Shown in pieces: positions 1 through 6,073 of a stretch of 8,685 nt of DNA. The stretch comes from UBA6921 sp031363085 (GTDB lineage: Bacteria; Pseudomonadota; Gammaproteobacteria; SG8-11): assembly GCA_031363085.1 (NCBI GenBank), contig JANLTU010000102.1, forward strand, positions 1-8,685. Direction: 5' to 3'. The notes under the pieces are model-generated. The model did not search any database, was not told where the DNA came from, and was given only the letters and a program-made list of their open reading frames with translations. The position numbers and the translations under genes are program-made. How positions within the stretch are numbered: position 1 is the stretch's first letter; every line of letters begins with the position of its first letter.

Positions 1-8
1 ACACTTCT

Positions 9-425
9 ATGCAAATTCCCCCGCTCACTCGATCCATCGGTTTCGCCGAGCGCTCCATGCGCGCGCTGCTTGAACAGAAACTTCACAGTGCCAACCTTTC
101 ATTTGCCGAATGGACGGTTTTAGCCTTTATCAATGCCTCGCTCCTGAGCTCAGGGCAATTAGTTCAGCGGCAAATAAATGGCCATGTCGTCACCGATGCT
201 GCTGACGCCCAAACGGCGATCAACAGTTTAATCGCGGGTGGTTTCATCGCTACAAATGCAAGACAACATGCTAAAAGGGCGCGGTTGAATTCAAACCTTT
301 GCGTACCGAACATTGAAGAACTCACCCGCGCCCTTTACGCAGACTTGCCAAGCGCAGACCTGGAAGCCACGCATCGAACCCTCATGGAAATCGCCACGCG
401 AGCGAACCACCTTTTAGTTCGCTGA
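9..425 (+). CDS. MarR-like winged-helix transcriptional regulator (138 aa)
   Basis: The 138-residue product has the outline of a MarR-family DNA-binding protein. An N-terminal dimerisation helix (about residues 8-30, RSIGFAERSMRALLEQKL) is followed by the typical 'LSFAEWTVLAFI' segment at 30-42. Next come a helix-turn-helix region with 'AQTAINSLIAGGFI' at about 67-80, where MarR proteins carry 'v.rlv.rLe..GlI', a short charged wing, and a C-terminal helix ending in ATRANHLL. MarR proteins bind DNA as dimers and usually repress nearby genes until a small ligand binds. No ligand can be inferred here. Only eight bases precede the ATG and they contain no stop codon in this frame or ribosome binding site, so the true start may lie upstream of the window. 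It lies 207 bases before the next regulator in the same orientation. The recognition helix is divergent, so the family call is moderate. Confidence 0.65.
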   Translation: MQIPPLTRSIGFAERSMRALLEQKLHSANLSFAEWTVLAFINASLLSSGQLVQRQINGHVVTDAADAQTAINSLIAGGFIATNARQHAKRARLNSNLCVPNIEELTRALYADLPSADLEATHRTLMEIATRANHLLVR

Positions 426-515
426 AGCTGGCACTTAACTGATCCATTGCAAGACTGACTGATTTTTAAACTCTTTTATATACACAATACAATACGCCAA
501 ACAAGGTTCGGTCTT

Positions 516-527
516 CCTGCGAGCAGG
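516..527. promoter_or_regulatory. Short palindrome upstream of the LuxR-type regulator
   Basis: CCTGC-GA-GCAGG is a perfect 5-base inverted repeat about 105 bases before the start of the GAF-LuxR gene. An AT-rich tract at 462-490 precedes it and could hold a promoter (TATACA at 479-484), but no good -35 box is seen. It could be an operator for autoregulation or for the upstream MarR-like protein. This is inference from position only. Confidence 0.2.
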
Positions 528-621
528 GTAACCATTCGAAACTCAAGAGGGTTCTAAACGGATTTTCAGCGGACTTTCATCAGTCTATTTTAGATTCACA
601 GGATGGATGGCGCATTAACAT

Positions 622-626
622 GGAGG
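622..626 (+). promoter_or_regulatory. Ribosome binding site that fixes the start of the GAF-LuxR gene
   Basis: GGAGG sits six bases before the ATG at 633. The in-frame ATG at 603 has no comparable site at proper spacing, and GGAGG would lie inside that longer reading, so 633 is preferred as the start. Confidence 0.75.
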
Positions 627-632
627 TTGCAA

Positions 633-1505
633 ATGTCGGGAAATGATTTACGGACGGAAATAGGGGCACCGCTAAAGTCTTTAGATGAACACTTCAATAC
701 ACTTGAATGTCGCATCCAGCGCTCCCATCACCGAAGTGAGGCGATGGGAGTTCATCGCAACGCGGAGCGGATTCTCGATATTCTCGACATCAAGAAACTG
801 AACCCGCTTCTTAATGCACACGCTGGACTGATCGACCACGCCAAGCTGCTATTTGCCCAGACCGTTCAATTCTTGGGCAGCAAAAAAGCACTGTTTGTTT
901 TGACCGACGCGCGGGCGCGCATTCTTGTGCTTTACTCGCATCTTACGAATCTACACACTGCCGCGCAAAAAGGGATGTGTCTCGGTGCCTCGTTAAGCGA
1001 AGCGAGCGTCGGTACCAACGCCGTGTCGCTCGCCTTACACGATTTAGAAAGTGCCATCGTACAGGGACCGCAGCACTTCAGTTGTCTGTTGCAGGAATAC
1101 TTTTGCGTTACGGTGCCCATCCTGGGTGCGAACGGACGACTGATCGGCGGTCTCAATATTTCGACCACCGACGCGGATGCAATGGACTTCAAGCTGGCAT
1201 TGATGAGTCTTCTTGCCAAAGATCTGGTGGAGTACTGTACACGCAACGCTGTGATTGATCCCGTTGCTACTCGTACTGATAAAGTGTCAATAGTAGGCAC
1301 TGAAGTACGATTAACAGAACGCCAGCTACAGGTATTGGAGCTTTATTCACAAGGACTAGGCTACAAACAAATCGCTCACCATCTGCAGTTACTGTCCGCG
1401 CAGACCGTGCAAGAACACCTGGATGTGGTGCGCGTCAAACTTGGTGCGACCAGCCGGCGTGACTGCATTCGCAAGGCGGCCGGGCTTGGTTTTCTGGGTC
1501 GTTGA
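633..1505 (+). CDS. GAF-domain sensor with LuxR-type DNA-binding domain (290 aa)
   Basis: This is a one-component transcription regulator. Residues ~30-200 match the N-terminal sensory part of AcoR/DhaR-like activators, including a GAF-type core: 'VLTDARARIL' at ~89-98, then 'GASLSEASVGTNAVSLAL' at ~118-135, 'GPQHF' at ~145-149, and 'VPILGANGRLIGGLNIST' at ~161-178. Residues ~226-290 form a LuxR/FixJ-type helix-turn-helix ('LTERQLQVLELYSQGLGYKQIA', 'TVQEHLDVVRVKLGA'). In the AcoR family this sensor is normally followed by a sigma-54 AAA+ domain and a Fis helix-turn-helix. Here both are replaced by a LuxR domain, so it should act with sigma-70-type polymerase rather than sigma-54 (inference). 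The start at 633 is chosen over 603 because of GGAGG at 622-626. The ligand is unknown. It precedes an exported-protein block in the same orientation and may control it. Confidence 0.85.
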   Translation: MSGNDLRTEIGAPLKSLDEHFNTLECRIQRSHHRSEAMGVHRNAERILDILDIKKLNPLLNAHAGLIDHAKLLFAQTVQFLGSKKALFVLTDARARILVLYSHLTNLHTAAQKGMCLGASLSEASVGTNAVSLALHDLESAIVQGPQHFSCLLQEYFCVTVPILGANGRLIGGLNISTTDADAMDFKLALMSLLAKDLVEYCTRNAVIDPVATRTDKVSIVGTEVRLTERQLQVLELYSQGLGYKQIAHHLQLLSAQTVQEHLDVVRVKLGATSRRDCIRKAAGLGFLGR

Positions 1506-1523
1506 TCGACCCTGTCCCCATCA

Positions 1524-1554
1524 AATAGGGGGTGTTGGTTGTAATACCCCTATT
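1524..1554. promoter_or_regulatory. Long inverted repeat between regulator and exported genes (terminator or operator)
   Basis: AATAGGGG (1524-1531) pairs perfectly with CCCCTATT (1547-1554). After one bulged G the pairing continues as TGTT (1533-1536) with AATA (1543-1546), including one G-T wobble, leaving a six-base loop. It begins 18 bases after the stop of the GAF-LuxR gene. No T-run follows, so it is not a standard intrinsic terminator. TATTAT at 1551-1556 overlaps its right arm and resembles a -10 box with no good -35, the pattern expected of an activator-dependent promoter. The operator reading is inference. Confidence 0.45.
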
Positions 1555-1659
1555 ATTCGCGGTCTGTGATCTTCTCTTTTCCAGCTTTATGCTTGTTGCA
1601 GTTGTTGGAGGACCTCAAGTTTGAAATTCCATTCGCGTCAACTATTGAAGGAGCCAATT

Positions 1660-1869
1660 ATGCGCATGCAATCGCGGTCTCGAATTTATTTCAGCATCTG
1701 TTTTCTGCTCGTCGCCAATATGGCAACGGCGGCAGACAAAGATATGACCAGCAAAGACGAAGTTGTCGAAACAGCTATTGAGATATCCGAGGTTGTTGTG
1801 ACAACGAATGCCGCAGAAACATCCACCGATGTTGTCATTACCCAAGAGCTGGGGACCACGCACAACTAA
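1660..1869 (+). CDS. Small secreted peptide precursor (69 aa)
   Basis: I do not recognise this family. The ATG at 1660 has GAAGGAG at 1647-1653 with six-base spacing. A TTG at 1621 in the same frame lacks such support. The product starts with a clear Sec signal peptide: Arg-rich n-region (MRMQSRSR), hydrophobic core (IYFSICFLLVANM) and a predicted cut after ATA at residue 24. The predicted mature part has only 45 residues, is rich in Thr, Val, Glu and Asp, has no Cys, and ends in GTTHN. It would be released to the periplasm or beyond. The next gene starts 70 bases downstream on the same strand, so the two are probably co-transcribed. Possible roles include an accessory or signalling peptide for the repeat protein that follows, but nothing in the sequence decides this. 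Confidence 0.6.
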   Translation: MRMQSRSRIYFSICFLLVANMATAADKDMTSKDEVVETAIEISEVVVTTNAAETSTDVVITQELGTTHN

Positions 1870-1939
1870 CGTGCCGCCGTCGTTAAATATGATCGATGCG
1901 GTCGCTCGAATTAAACCAAGGCTAACAAGGAGGATGTCC

Positions 1940-2755
1940 ATGAGATTCATAAAAGGGTTGCTGTTTTCCGGGATGCTATTCGGTAGTGTGGATATGGCGC
2001 AGGCAGTGGTGTTATATGCTGATACCAACGGTGACGGCGTCACCGACACAATTTCCACCGGCGCTACCACTAATAACATCAGTATTTACCACCCCAACAC
2101 GGGATCGACCACATACTATAATTTCAGTCCAAGTTTGGTTCTAACCATCGTCAGTGCTGCCCATAACACTGACGGGCGGCCCGGAAATGAGGTCGTGTTG
2201 TACAGCACTTCGAGTGCTTACGGGCAGGCCATCCAAATTATTGACGATGCAAGAGGCACAACACGACAGTATCGGATGGATCCTTTCAACAGTTCCAGGA
2301 TATCAATAGTAAGCATGCTAGATACTGATGGCTTACTCGGCGACGAAATTGTGGTCTCTGTTGGCACCGGCTCCGGCCCCCTCGGTGAGTTGGCGATCCG
2401 CTTTATAGATGATGCGCGCAACACTATTCGACAGCACACCATCGGGTCTGGCTTGACATTTTTTGAGATCACCAGTGTTACCGATACAGACGGTCGTGCC
2501 GGCGCAGAGGTCGTCACACGGATCGGCAACTCGACGGGTACGGTCATGCGCATTTTGGATGACGCACGCAGCACTTCTCGTCAGTACCCGCTCACCACAC
2601 TTTACTTTACGAAGTATTTCTCGATTTTAGGCATCAGGAATTACGATGGCTATGCAGGTGCAGAGGTGTGCTATGCCATAAGTGAGTCTGGACCCACGTT
2701 CTATCAGATGATCGTGGACCGTATTGGATCGGTTGTGTCGCGCAGCAGTTGCTAA
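1940..2755 (+). CDS. Secreted Asp/Gly-repeat protein, possible beta-propeller (271 aa)
   Basis: AAGGAGG at 1927-1933 with six-base spacing selects the ATG at 1940. An in-frame ATG at 1934 abuts the site and is less likely, and a longer reading from 1808 would bury the signal peptide. Residues 1-22 form a Sec signal peptide ending AQA. The mature protein opens with DTNGDGVTD (28-36), a calcium-loop-like motif of the EF-hand/dockerin/FG-GAP kind. It continues with four units spaced 52-54 residues apart, each carrying D/N-x-DG-x-x-G-x-E followed by a hydrophobic strand (from residues 76, 128, 182 and 234). Three units also carry DDAR-x-T-x-RQ (102, 157, 207). Two Cys (244, 271) could form a disulfide. 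The pattern fits a metal-binding beta-propeller-like surface or periplasmic protein. No enzyme motif is seen and function is unknown. A strong GC hairpin follows the stop codon. Confidence 0.75.
   Translation: MRFIKGLLFSGMLFGSVDMAQAVVLYADTNGDGVTDTISTGATTNNISIYHPNTGSTTYYNFSPSLVLTIVSAAHNTDGRPGNEVVLYSTSSAYGQAIQIIDDARGTTRQYRMDPFNSSRISIVSMLDTDGLLGDEIVVSVGTGSGPLGELAIRFIDDARNTIRQHTIGSGLTFFEITSVTDTDGRAGAEVVTRIGNSTGTVMRILDDARSTSRQYPLTTLYFTKYFSILGIRNYDGYAGAEVCYAISESGPTFYQMIVDRIGSVVSRSSC
2165..2665 (+). repeat. Four tandem ~53-codon protein repeats
   Basis: This stretch encodes residues 76-242 of the secreted protein. The acidic loops NTDGRPGNE, DTDGLLGDE, DTDGRAGAE and NYDGYAGAE recur every 52-54 residues. 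Three DDAR-x-T-x-RQ motifs lie between them. At the DNA level the copies differ at many synonymous sites, so the duplication is old rather than recent. Confidence 0.75.
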
Positions 2756-2765
2756 TCATTTGGGA

Positions 2766-2791
2766 GCCCCCCGGCAGCTCTGCCGGGGGGC
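2766..2791 (+). terminator. Strong GC hairpin after the repeat-protein gene
   Basis: GCCCCCCGGCA (2766-2776) pairs perfectly with TGCCGGGGGGC (2781-2791) around a GCTC loop, 11 base pairs almost wholly G-C. It starts ten bases after the stop codon. It lacks a downstream T-run (ATGAAAAC follows), so it may stabilise the 3' end of the mRNA or terminate with low efficiency instead of being a classical intrinsic terminator. Confidence 0.6.
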
Positions 2792-3160
2792 ATGAAAACT
2801 AATTCCCCCTGCTTACATCTTGACGTTTTCAAACGACTGGCTAAAAAATATCCTGACATGGCCGCTGTTAGCGGCGTCGTTCCCGAGCAGTAGCCGCCCC
2901 GATTGTCGTGCGCCGCAATCATCTATAGCCCGTATCCGTTTTGTCATTGTGCCTACCTATGTGCACGCAGTTACCCGCAACACGTAATACTTCCATGCAT
3001 TCCGTAAGCTGTGACACAGTTGGCGGAGACAAACGCATCGAATTCACTAGCATGCGCTGAAGAAAAGGAAGGCAGAAGGATGTCGTTCTTTGAATTAGGG
3101 GTAACTCGCGGAGAGTGGGTTGCGCAGTCTTCAGTGTAATAACTTTAAGGAGGATGCATC
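2792..3160. other. Intergenic spacer before the outer-membrane protein gene
   Basis: I see no long gene here. It contains a small hairpin GCCGCT-GTT-AGCGGC (2861-2875), possibly a secondary stop signal, and a 19-codon ORF with a good ribosome binding site (3080-3139). The end of the spacer is AAGGAGG at 3147-3153 for the barrel protein. No convincing -35/-10 pair was found. A longer minus-strand reading over 2919-3242 runs into the barrel-protein gene and has no family features. Confidence 0.5.
3080..3139 (+). CDS. Possible 19-aa leader peptide before the barrel-protein gene
   Basis: ATG at 3080 is preceded by AAGGAAGG (3065-3072) at seven-base spacing. It reads 19 codons (MSFFELGVTRGEWVAQSSV) to TAA, with a second TAA directly after it in the same frame. 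The stop lies eight bases before the AAGGAGG of the outer-membrane protein gene, an arrangement that would permit translational coupling or a leader-type control. The peptide has no signal sequence and no run of a single regulatory amino acid. It may be chance: no homologue is recognised. Confidence 0.3.
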   Translation: MSFFELGVTRGEWVAQSSV

Positions 3161-3727
3161 GTGAATACCATCCGTACGATGCGCAGTAATTTTCAGGGCA
3201 ACACCAAGGCAGTTTTAAAAACTTCACTGTTATTGGCGGCAAGCGCGCTATTCAGCGGTACGGCTACCGCACATTGCACGTCAGAAAAATTGTACGCTGG
3301 TGCGGGGTTGACGTTTAATTCCGTTAAAGATTACACAAATGACGCCAGGGGATATCAAATCTTCGGCGGATATTGCCTGGATATTCACAAACAAAATCCG
3401 CGCCTTATCGGCTCGCTCGAACTCGGCTACATGAACAGCGGTGATTTCAAGCGCGAGGTGCTGATCAGGCAACGCAATAATACTTTTTATCCAGTCACCA
3501 TATCGACTTCTTACGAAGGGCTCTGGGTGAATTTGGTTGGCGAATATAAGCTCGATCCACGTGTCCACCTGCTTGGCCGTATCGGTGTGGATGGGGGCGA
3601 CGACGAGGGCGTTATGGCTGGTTTCGGCGTCGGGTTGAATTTTTCAAAATGGGCACAGTTCCGCATTGAATATGTCGCGCGAGAACGCATCAATTCAACG
3701 CAAATCAGTTGGCTGACCGGGTTTTAA
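3161..3727 (+). CDS. Outer-membrane beta-barrel protein, OmpA/OmpX-like (188 aa)
   Basis: GTG is the start: AAGGAGG at 3147-3153 is seven bases upstream, while the ATG at 3154 is out of frame and the in-frame ATG at 3179 lacks a site. A Sec signal peptide (hydrophobic core at ~18-32, TSLLLAASALF) ends at TATA, cut near residue 37. The mature ~150 residues show alternating amphipathic strands expected of an eight-stranded barrel: 'KLYAGAGLTF', 'GYQIFGGYCL', 'LIGSLELGYM', 'GLWVNLVGEYKL', 'VHLLGRIGVDGG', 'VMAGFGVGLNF', 'AQFRIEYVARE'. The chain ends in Phe, the usual BAM-recognition C-terminus. Cys39 and Cys72 could pair in the periplasm. Small barrels of this type act in membrane stability, adhesion or stress. 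Its specific role is unknown. It lies downstream of two other exported proteins. Confidence 0.85.
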   Translation: MNTIRTMRSNFQGNTKAVLKTSLLLAASALFSGTATAHCTSEKLYAGAGLTFNSVKDYTNDARGYQIFGGYCLDIHKQNPRLIGSLELGYMNSGDFKREVLIRQRNNTFYPVTISTSYEGLWVNLVGEYKLDPRVHLLGRIGVDGGDDEGVMAGFGVGLNFSKWAQFRIEYVARERINSTQISWLTGF

Positions 3728-3750
3728 ACTGTGCATGGTTGAGGTGTAAC

Positions 3751-3932
3751 GGACCGCTGTGGTGTCCCGTGAGCGGTTGTTGTTTCCAGAGCGAACTGTC
3801 TGGCGTGAAGGATGACCGAGGCTCTGCGACATCTGTGTGCCGACGTTTATATAGGTAAAGGGGAGCGGTCCATAACCTCGCGAATTTTCGTTTCATATTC
3901 GCACGGTTCTGTACCCGCTCCCCCCACTTTTT
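3751..3932 (+). terminator. Set of overlapping inverted repeats in the convergent intergenic region, ending in a T-run
   Basis: After the barrel-protein stop, ACCGCT (3753-3758) can pair with AGCGGT (3772-3777) in front of TTGTTGTTT, a weak terminator-like hairpin. GGACCGCT (3751-3758) can instead pair with AGCGGTCC (3864-3871). GGGGAGCGG (3860-3868) can pair with CCGCTCCCC (3915-3923), which is followed by CCACTTTTTC. CCAGA (3786-3790) can pair with TCTGG (3799-3803). These pairings exclude one another. The simplest reading is termination for the barrel gene and perhaps for the converging minus-strand gene. A structured 3' UTR RNA is possible. Confidence 0.4.
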
Positions 3933-3979
3933 CGCTCTATACCCTCTAAGCCTAACAGGCTGCTTCAGATTACAAAAAA

Positions 3980-4432
3980 TTACGCAGCGTGGAATTGTTT
4001 TTTGGCATCCTTTGCCGCCTGCGCTTGTTCCGGATCGTAGGCTTTACCGGACCATAACATTTCGTAAGCGATCTCTTCGTTGCCGTTTTCGCAAATTTCC
4101 AAGACGCGTTGAAACAGTGGTTGAAATGTCGGGCTGCGGTGCGACTGCTCGTGTTCTTCGAATGAATTCCAGAAGGTCACGATCAGCGCCTCGCGGCCCT
4201 TCAAATCGTTCTTCACCACTTGGCCGACGGTGCTGCCTTCATTCGATACCTGCCCACTATTTACGCAGACGAACCCACCCACAAAACCAGTAGTAGAGTG
4301 GTAGGTTTTAACATTTTCGCACAACACCGAAACACGCTCTTCGAGATCCGCAAGGGTGTAACCCGGCTTGAGCAGCACGCGGTTATTGGTAACAACACCG
4401 TTATGGGGAAAACCAGAAATCAATCCACTCAT
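3980..4432 (-). CDS. Small protein with dimeric alpha-beta barrel (ABM-like) character (150 aa)
   Basis: The start ATG (4430-4432) has GGAGG on the minus strand (4440-4444) with seven-base spacing. The product is cytoplasmic, with no signal peptide. Two repeated beta-alpha-beta halves can be seen: 'TNNRVLLKPGYTLADLEERVSVL' with 'GFVGGFVCVN' (15-58), and 'EALIVTFWNSFEEHEQ' with a helix and 'IAYEMLWSGKAY' (81-132). This pattern, with a Trp in the strand before the E-x-H helix, resembles antibiotic-biosynthesis-monooxygenase (ABM) and related dimeric alpha-beta barrel proteins. Some of these are heme or quinone oxygenases and others have no known reaction. No catalytic residue can be assigned. 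It lies 154 bases downstream of zwf on the same strand but has its own leader and a palindrome, so it is probably transcribed separately. Function unknown. Confidence 0.6.
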   Translation of the reverse strand: MSGLISGFPHNGVVTNNRVLLKPGYTLADLEERVSVLCENVKTYHSTTGFVGGFVCVNSGQVSNEGSTVGQVVKNDLKGREALIVTFWNSFEEHEQSHRSPTFQPLFQRVLEICENGNEEIAYEMLWSGKAYDPEQAQAAKDAKKQFHAA

Positions 4433-4445
4433 GGCGATACCTCCG

Positions 4446-4460
4446 TAATTAAGTTAATTA
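4446..4460. promoter_or_regulatory. 15-bp perfect palindrome in the leader of the ABM-like gene
   Basis: TAATTAA-G-TTAATTA is a perfect palindrome with a one-base centre. It begins two bases upstream of the gene's GGAGG. On the minus strand TATAAA (4472-4477) lies just upstream of it and is a plausible -10 box, which would place the palindrome over the first transcribed bases. That is a typical position for a repressor site. The AT-only composition makes chance more likely than for a mixed sequence. Confidence 0.35.
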
Positions 4461-4586
4461 GCAATTACTTATTTATAGGCGCATGAACGCTGCTTGCACA
4501 TATTCCTAAGGGTATAGTCCGGTGCTATCGGGGTATGAAATAAGGTTGGGTTAAGTTATTCCGCCTTAGCCCGAATGTAGCGACGT

Positions 4587-6071
4587 CTATTCTTCCTCCG
4601 GATCCAACGAGTGGCGCCAGAACTGGCCTTCGGATTCAAACAGGCGTTGCGTTTCACGCGGCCCCCAGGTGCCGGCCGGGTAGGTGTGGATGTAGTCGCG
4701 CTCCATCGCCCAGACACGCAGGACCGGGTCGACCACACGCCAGGCCCATTCCACTTCGTCGTAACGCAGAAACAAACTGTGATCGCCGGCGATCACGTCG
4801 AGCAGCAAACTCTCGTAGGCGTCGTAGGCCAGTTCACCTTCTTCGCGGAAGCTGGCATCCAGGCTGGTGGTGCGCGTGCGCATTTCCATGCCGGGCTCTT
4901 TCACCTGAATTTCCATGCGCACGCATTCGGTGGGCTGAATGCCCAGCAACAACCAGTCGGGCTTGAGCTTGTCGACTTGCGTGTTGCGGAACAAATGCTG
5001 CGGTGGATGTTTGAAGCGAATCGAGACCATCGACTTGCTTTCGGCCATGCGTTTGCCGGTGCGTAAATAAAACGGCACGCCGCGCCAGCGCCAGTTGTCG
5101 ATATAAAGTTTCAGCGCCGCGTAGGTTTCGGTGACGCTGTTCTTGGGCACCTTGTCTTCGTCCAGATAACTTTTGACTTTTTTTCCGCCAATCACGCCGC
5201 TGGCGTATTGCGCGCGAAACGCCTGCGCGTGCACCGAGCTCTGTGTGATCGGGCGTGTGGATTTAAGCACCTTGACTTTCTCGTCGCGCAGCGACTCGGC
5301 GTCCATCGACGCGGGCGGTTCCATCGCCACCAGGGTGAGCACCTGCAACAAATGGCTCTGGATCATGTCGCGCAGCGCGCCGGCGCCGTCGAAGTATTCC
5401 GCGCGGCCTTCGATCCCTTGAGTTTCAGAATGAGTGATCTGCACATGGTCGATGTAGTTGCGGTTCCACAGCGGCTCCATCATCACGTTGGCGAAACGGA
5501 ACACCAACACATTTTGCACCGTGGCCTTGCCCAAATAGTGGTCGATGCGGAAAATCTGTTCTTCGCGCAGATGTTTCAGAAATTGTTTTTGCAGCATGCG
5601 TGCGCTTTCAAGATCGTAGCCAAAGGGTTTTTCCACCACCACGCGTTTCCAGCCATGATCTTCATTGGCGAGTCCGACCTCGGCAAGTTGGCGCACCACC
5701 GCGCTGTACTCAGCCGGGGCGATTGCCATGTAAAAAATCACGTTCTTGGAAAATTTTTCGTTGTTTTGGATCAGCTCGTTGAGGTAGCCGAACGACTGCG
5801 CGCTTTCCATGTCGCCGTGAAAAAAATGCAGTCGCGCATTCAAGCGCGCAAGCACTTCGGCGTTCAAGCCTTCGCGTACTTGCGGGGCCAACACATTGGC
5901 CACTTCCTCGCGCCATTGGTTGTCGTTCCATTCGCGTCGACCGAAGCCGATCACATTCATGCCTTCGGGGATGCGACCGCCGACTTCCAGGTGATACAGC
6001 GCCGGCAACAGTTTGCGCTTGGCGAGGTTGCCGGTGGCGCCAAAAATGACATAGGTGCACGTTTCGAGCAT
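4587..6071 (-). CDS. zwf: Glucose-6-phosphate 1-dehydrogenase
   Basis: This enzyme oxidises glucose 6-phosphate to 6-phosphogluconolactone with reduction of NAD(P)+, the first step of the oxidative pentose phosphate and Entner-Doudoroff routes, in the cytoplasm. The 494-residue length is typical. The N-terminal Rossmann motif GATGNLAKRKLLPALY begins at residue 11. EKPFG is at 147-151. The signature RIDHYLGK is at 175-182, with Asp177 and His178. The catalytic His in 'SHLLQ' falls at 240. These positions agree with the well-studied Leuconostoc enzyme (Asp177, His178, His240). 'YLRTGKRM' in the C-terminal domain is also typical of substrate/NADP sites. All key residues are present, so it should be active. 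The ATG is two bases after the gnd stop, which points to translational coupling. 6-phosphogluconolactonase, needed between these two steps, is not in the window. Confidence 0.97.
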   Translation of the reverse strand: MLETCTYVIFGATGNLAKRKLLPALYHLEVGGRIPEGMNVIGFGRREWNDNQWREEVANVLAPQVREGLNAEVLARLNARLHFFHGDMESAQSFGYLNELIQNNEKFSKNVIFYMAIAPAEYSAVVRQLAEVGLANEDHGWKRVVVEKPFGYDLESARMLQKQFLKHLREEQIFRIDHYLGKATVQNVLVFRFANVMMEPLWNRNYIDHVQITHSETQGIEGRAEYFDGAGALRDMIQSHLLQVLTLVAMEPPASMDAESLRDEKVKVLKSTRPITQSSVHAQAFRAQYASGVIGGKKVKSYLDEDKVPKNSVTETYAALKLYIDNWRWRGVPFYLRTGKRMAESKSMVSIRFKHPPQHLFRNTQVDKLKPDWLLLGIQPTECVRMEIQVKEPGMEMRTRTTSLDASFREEGELAYDAYESLLLDVIAGDHSLFLRYDEVEWAWRVVDPVLRVWAMERDYIHTYPAGTWGPRETQRLFESEGQFWRHSLDPEEE

Positions 6072-6073
6072 GA

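Noticed and set aside
1808..1939. N-terminal extension of the repeat protein from the ATG at 1808
   Set aside because: It would overlap the upstream secreted-peptide gene and place 44 residues before a clear signal peptide. AAGGAGG at 1927-1933 points to 1940.
2919..3242. 107-codon minus-strand reading frame before the barrel gene
   Set aside because: It runs antisense into the signal-peptide region of the barrel protein and shows no domain, signal peptide or supported start.
3705..3896. 63-codon minus-strand reading frame in the convergent gap
   Set aside because: It overlaps the end of the barrel gene, has no good ribosome binding site and no recognisable motif. The region is better explained by inverted repeats, although a widely copied intergenic element cannot be excluded.
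4338..4440. Frameshift or truncation in the ABM-like gene
   Set aside because: The start has a well-spaced GGAGG and both halves of the expected fold are present in one frame, so no damage is apparent.
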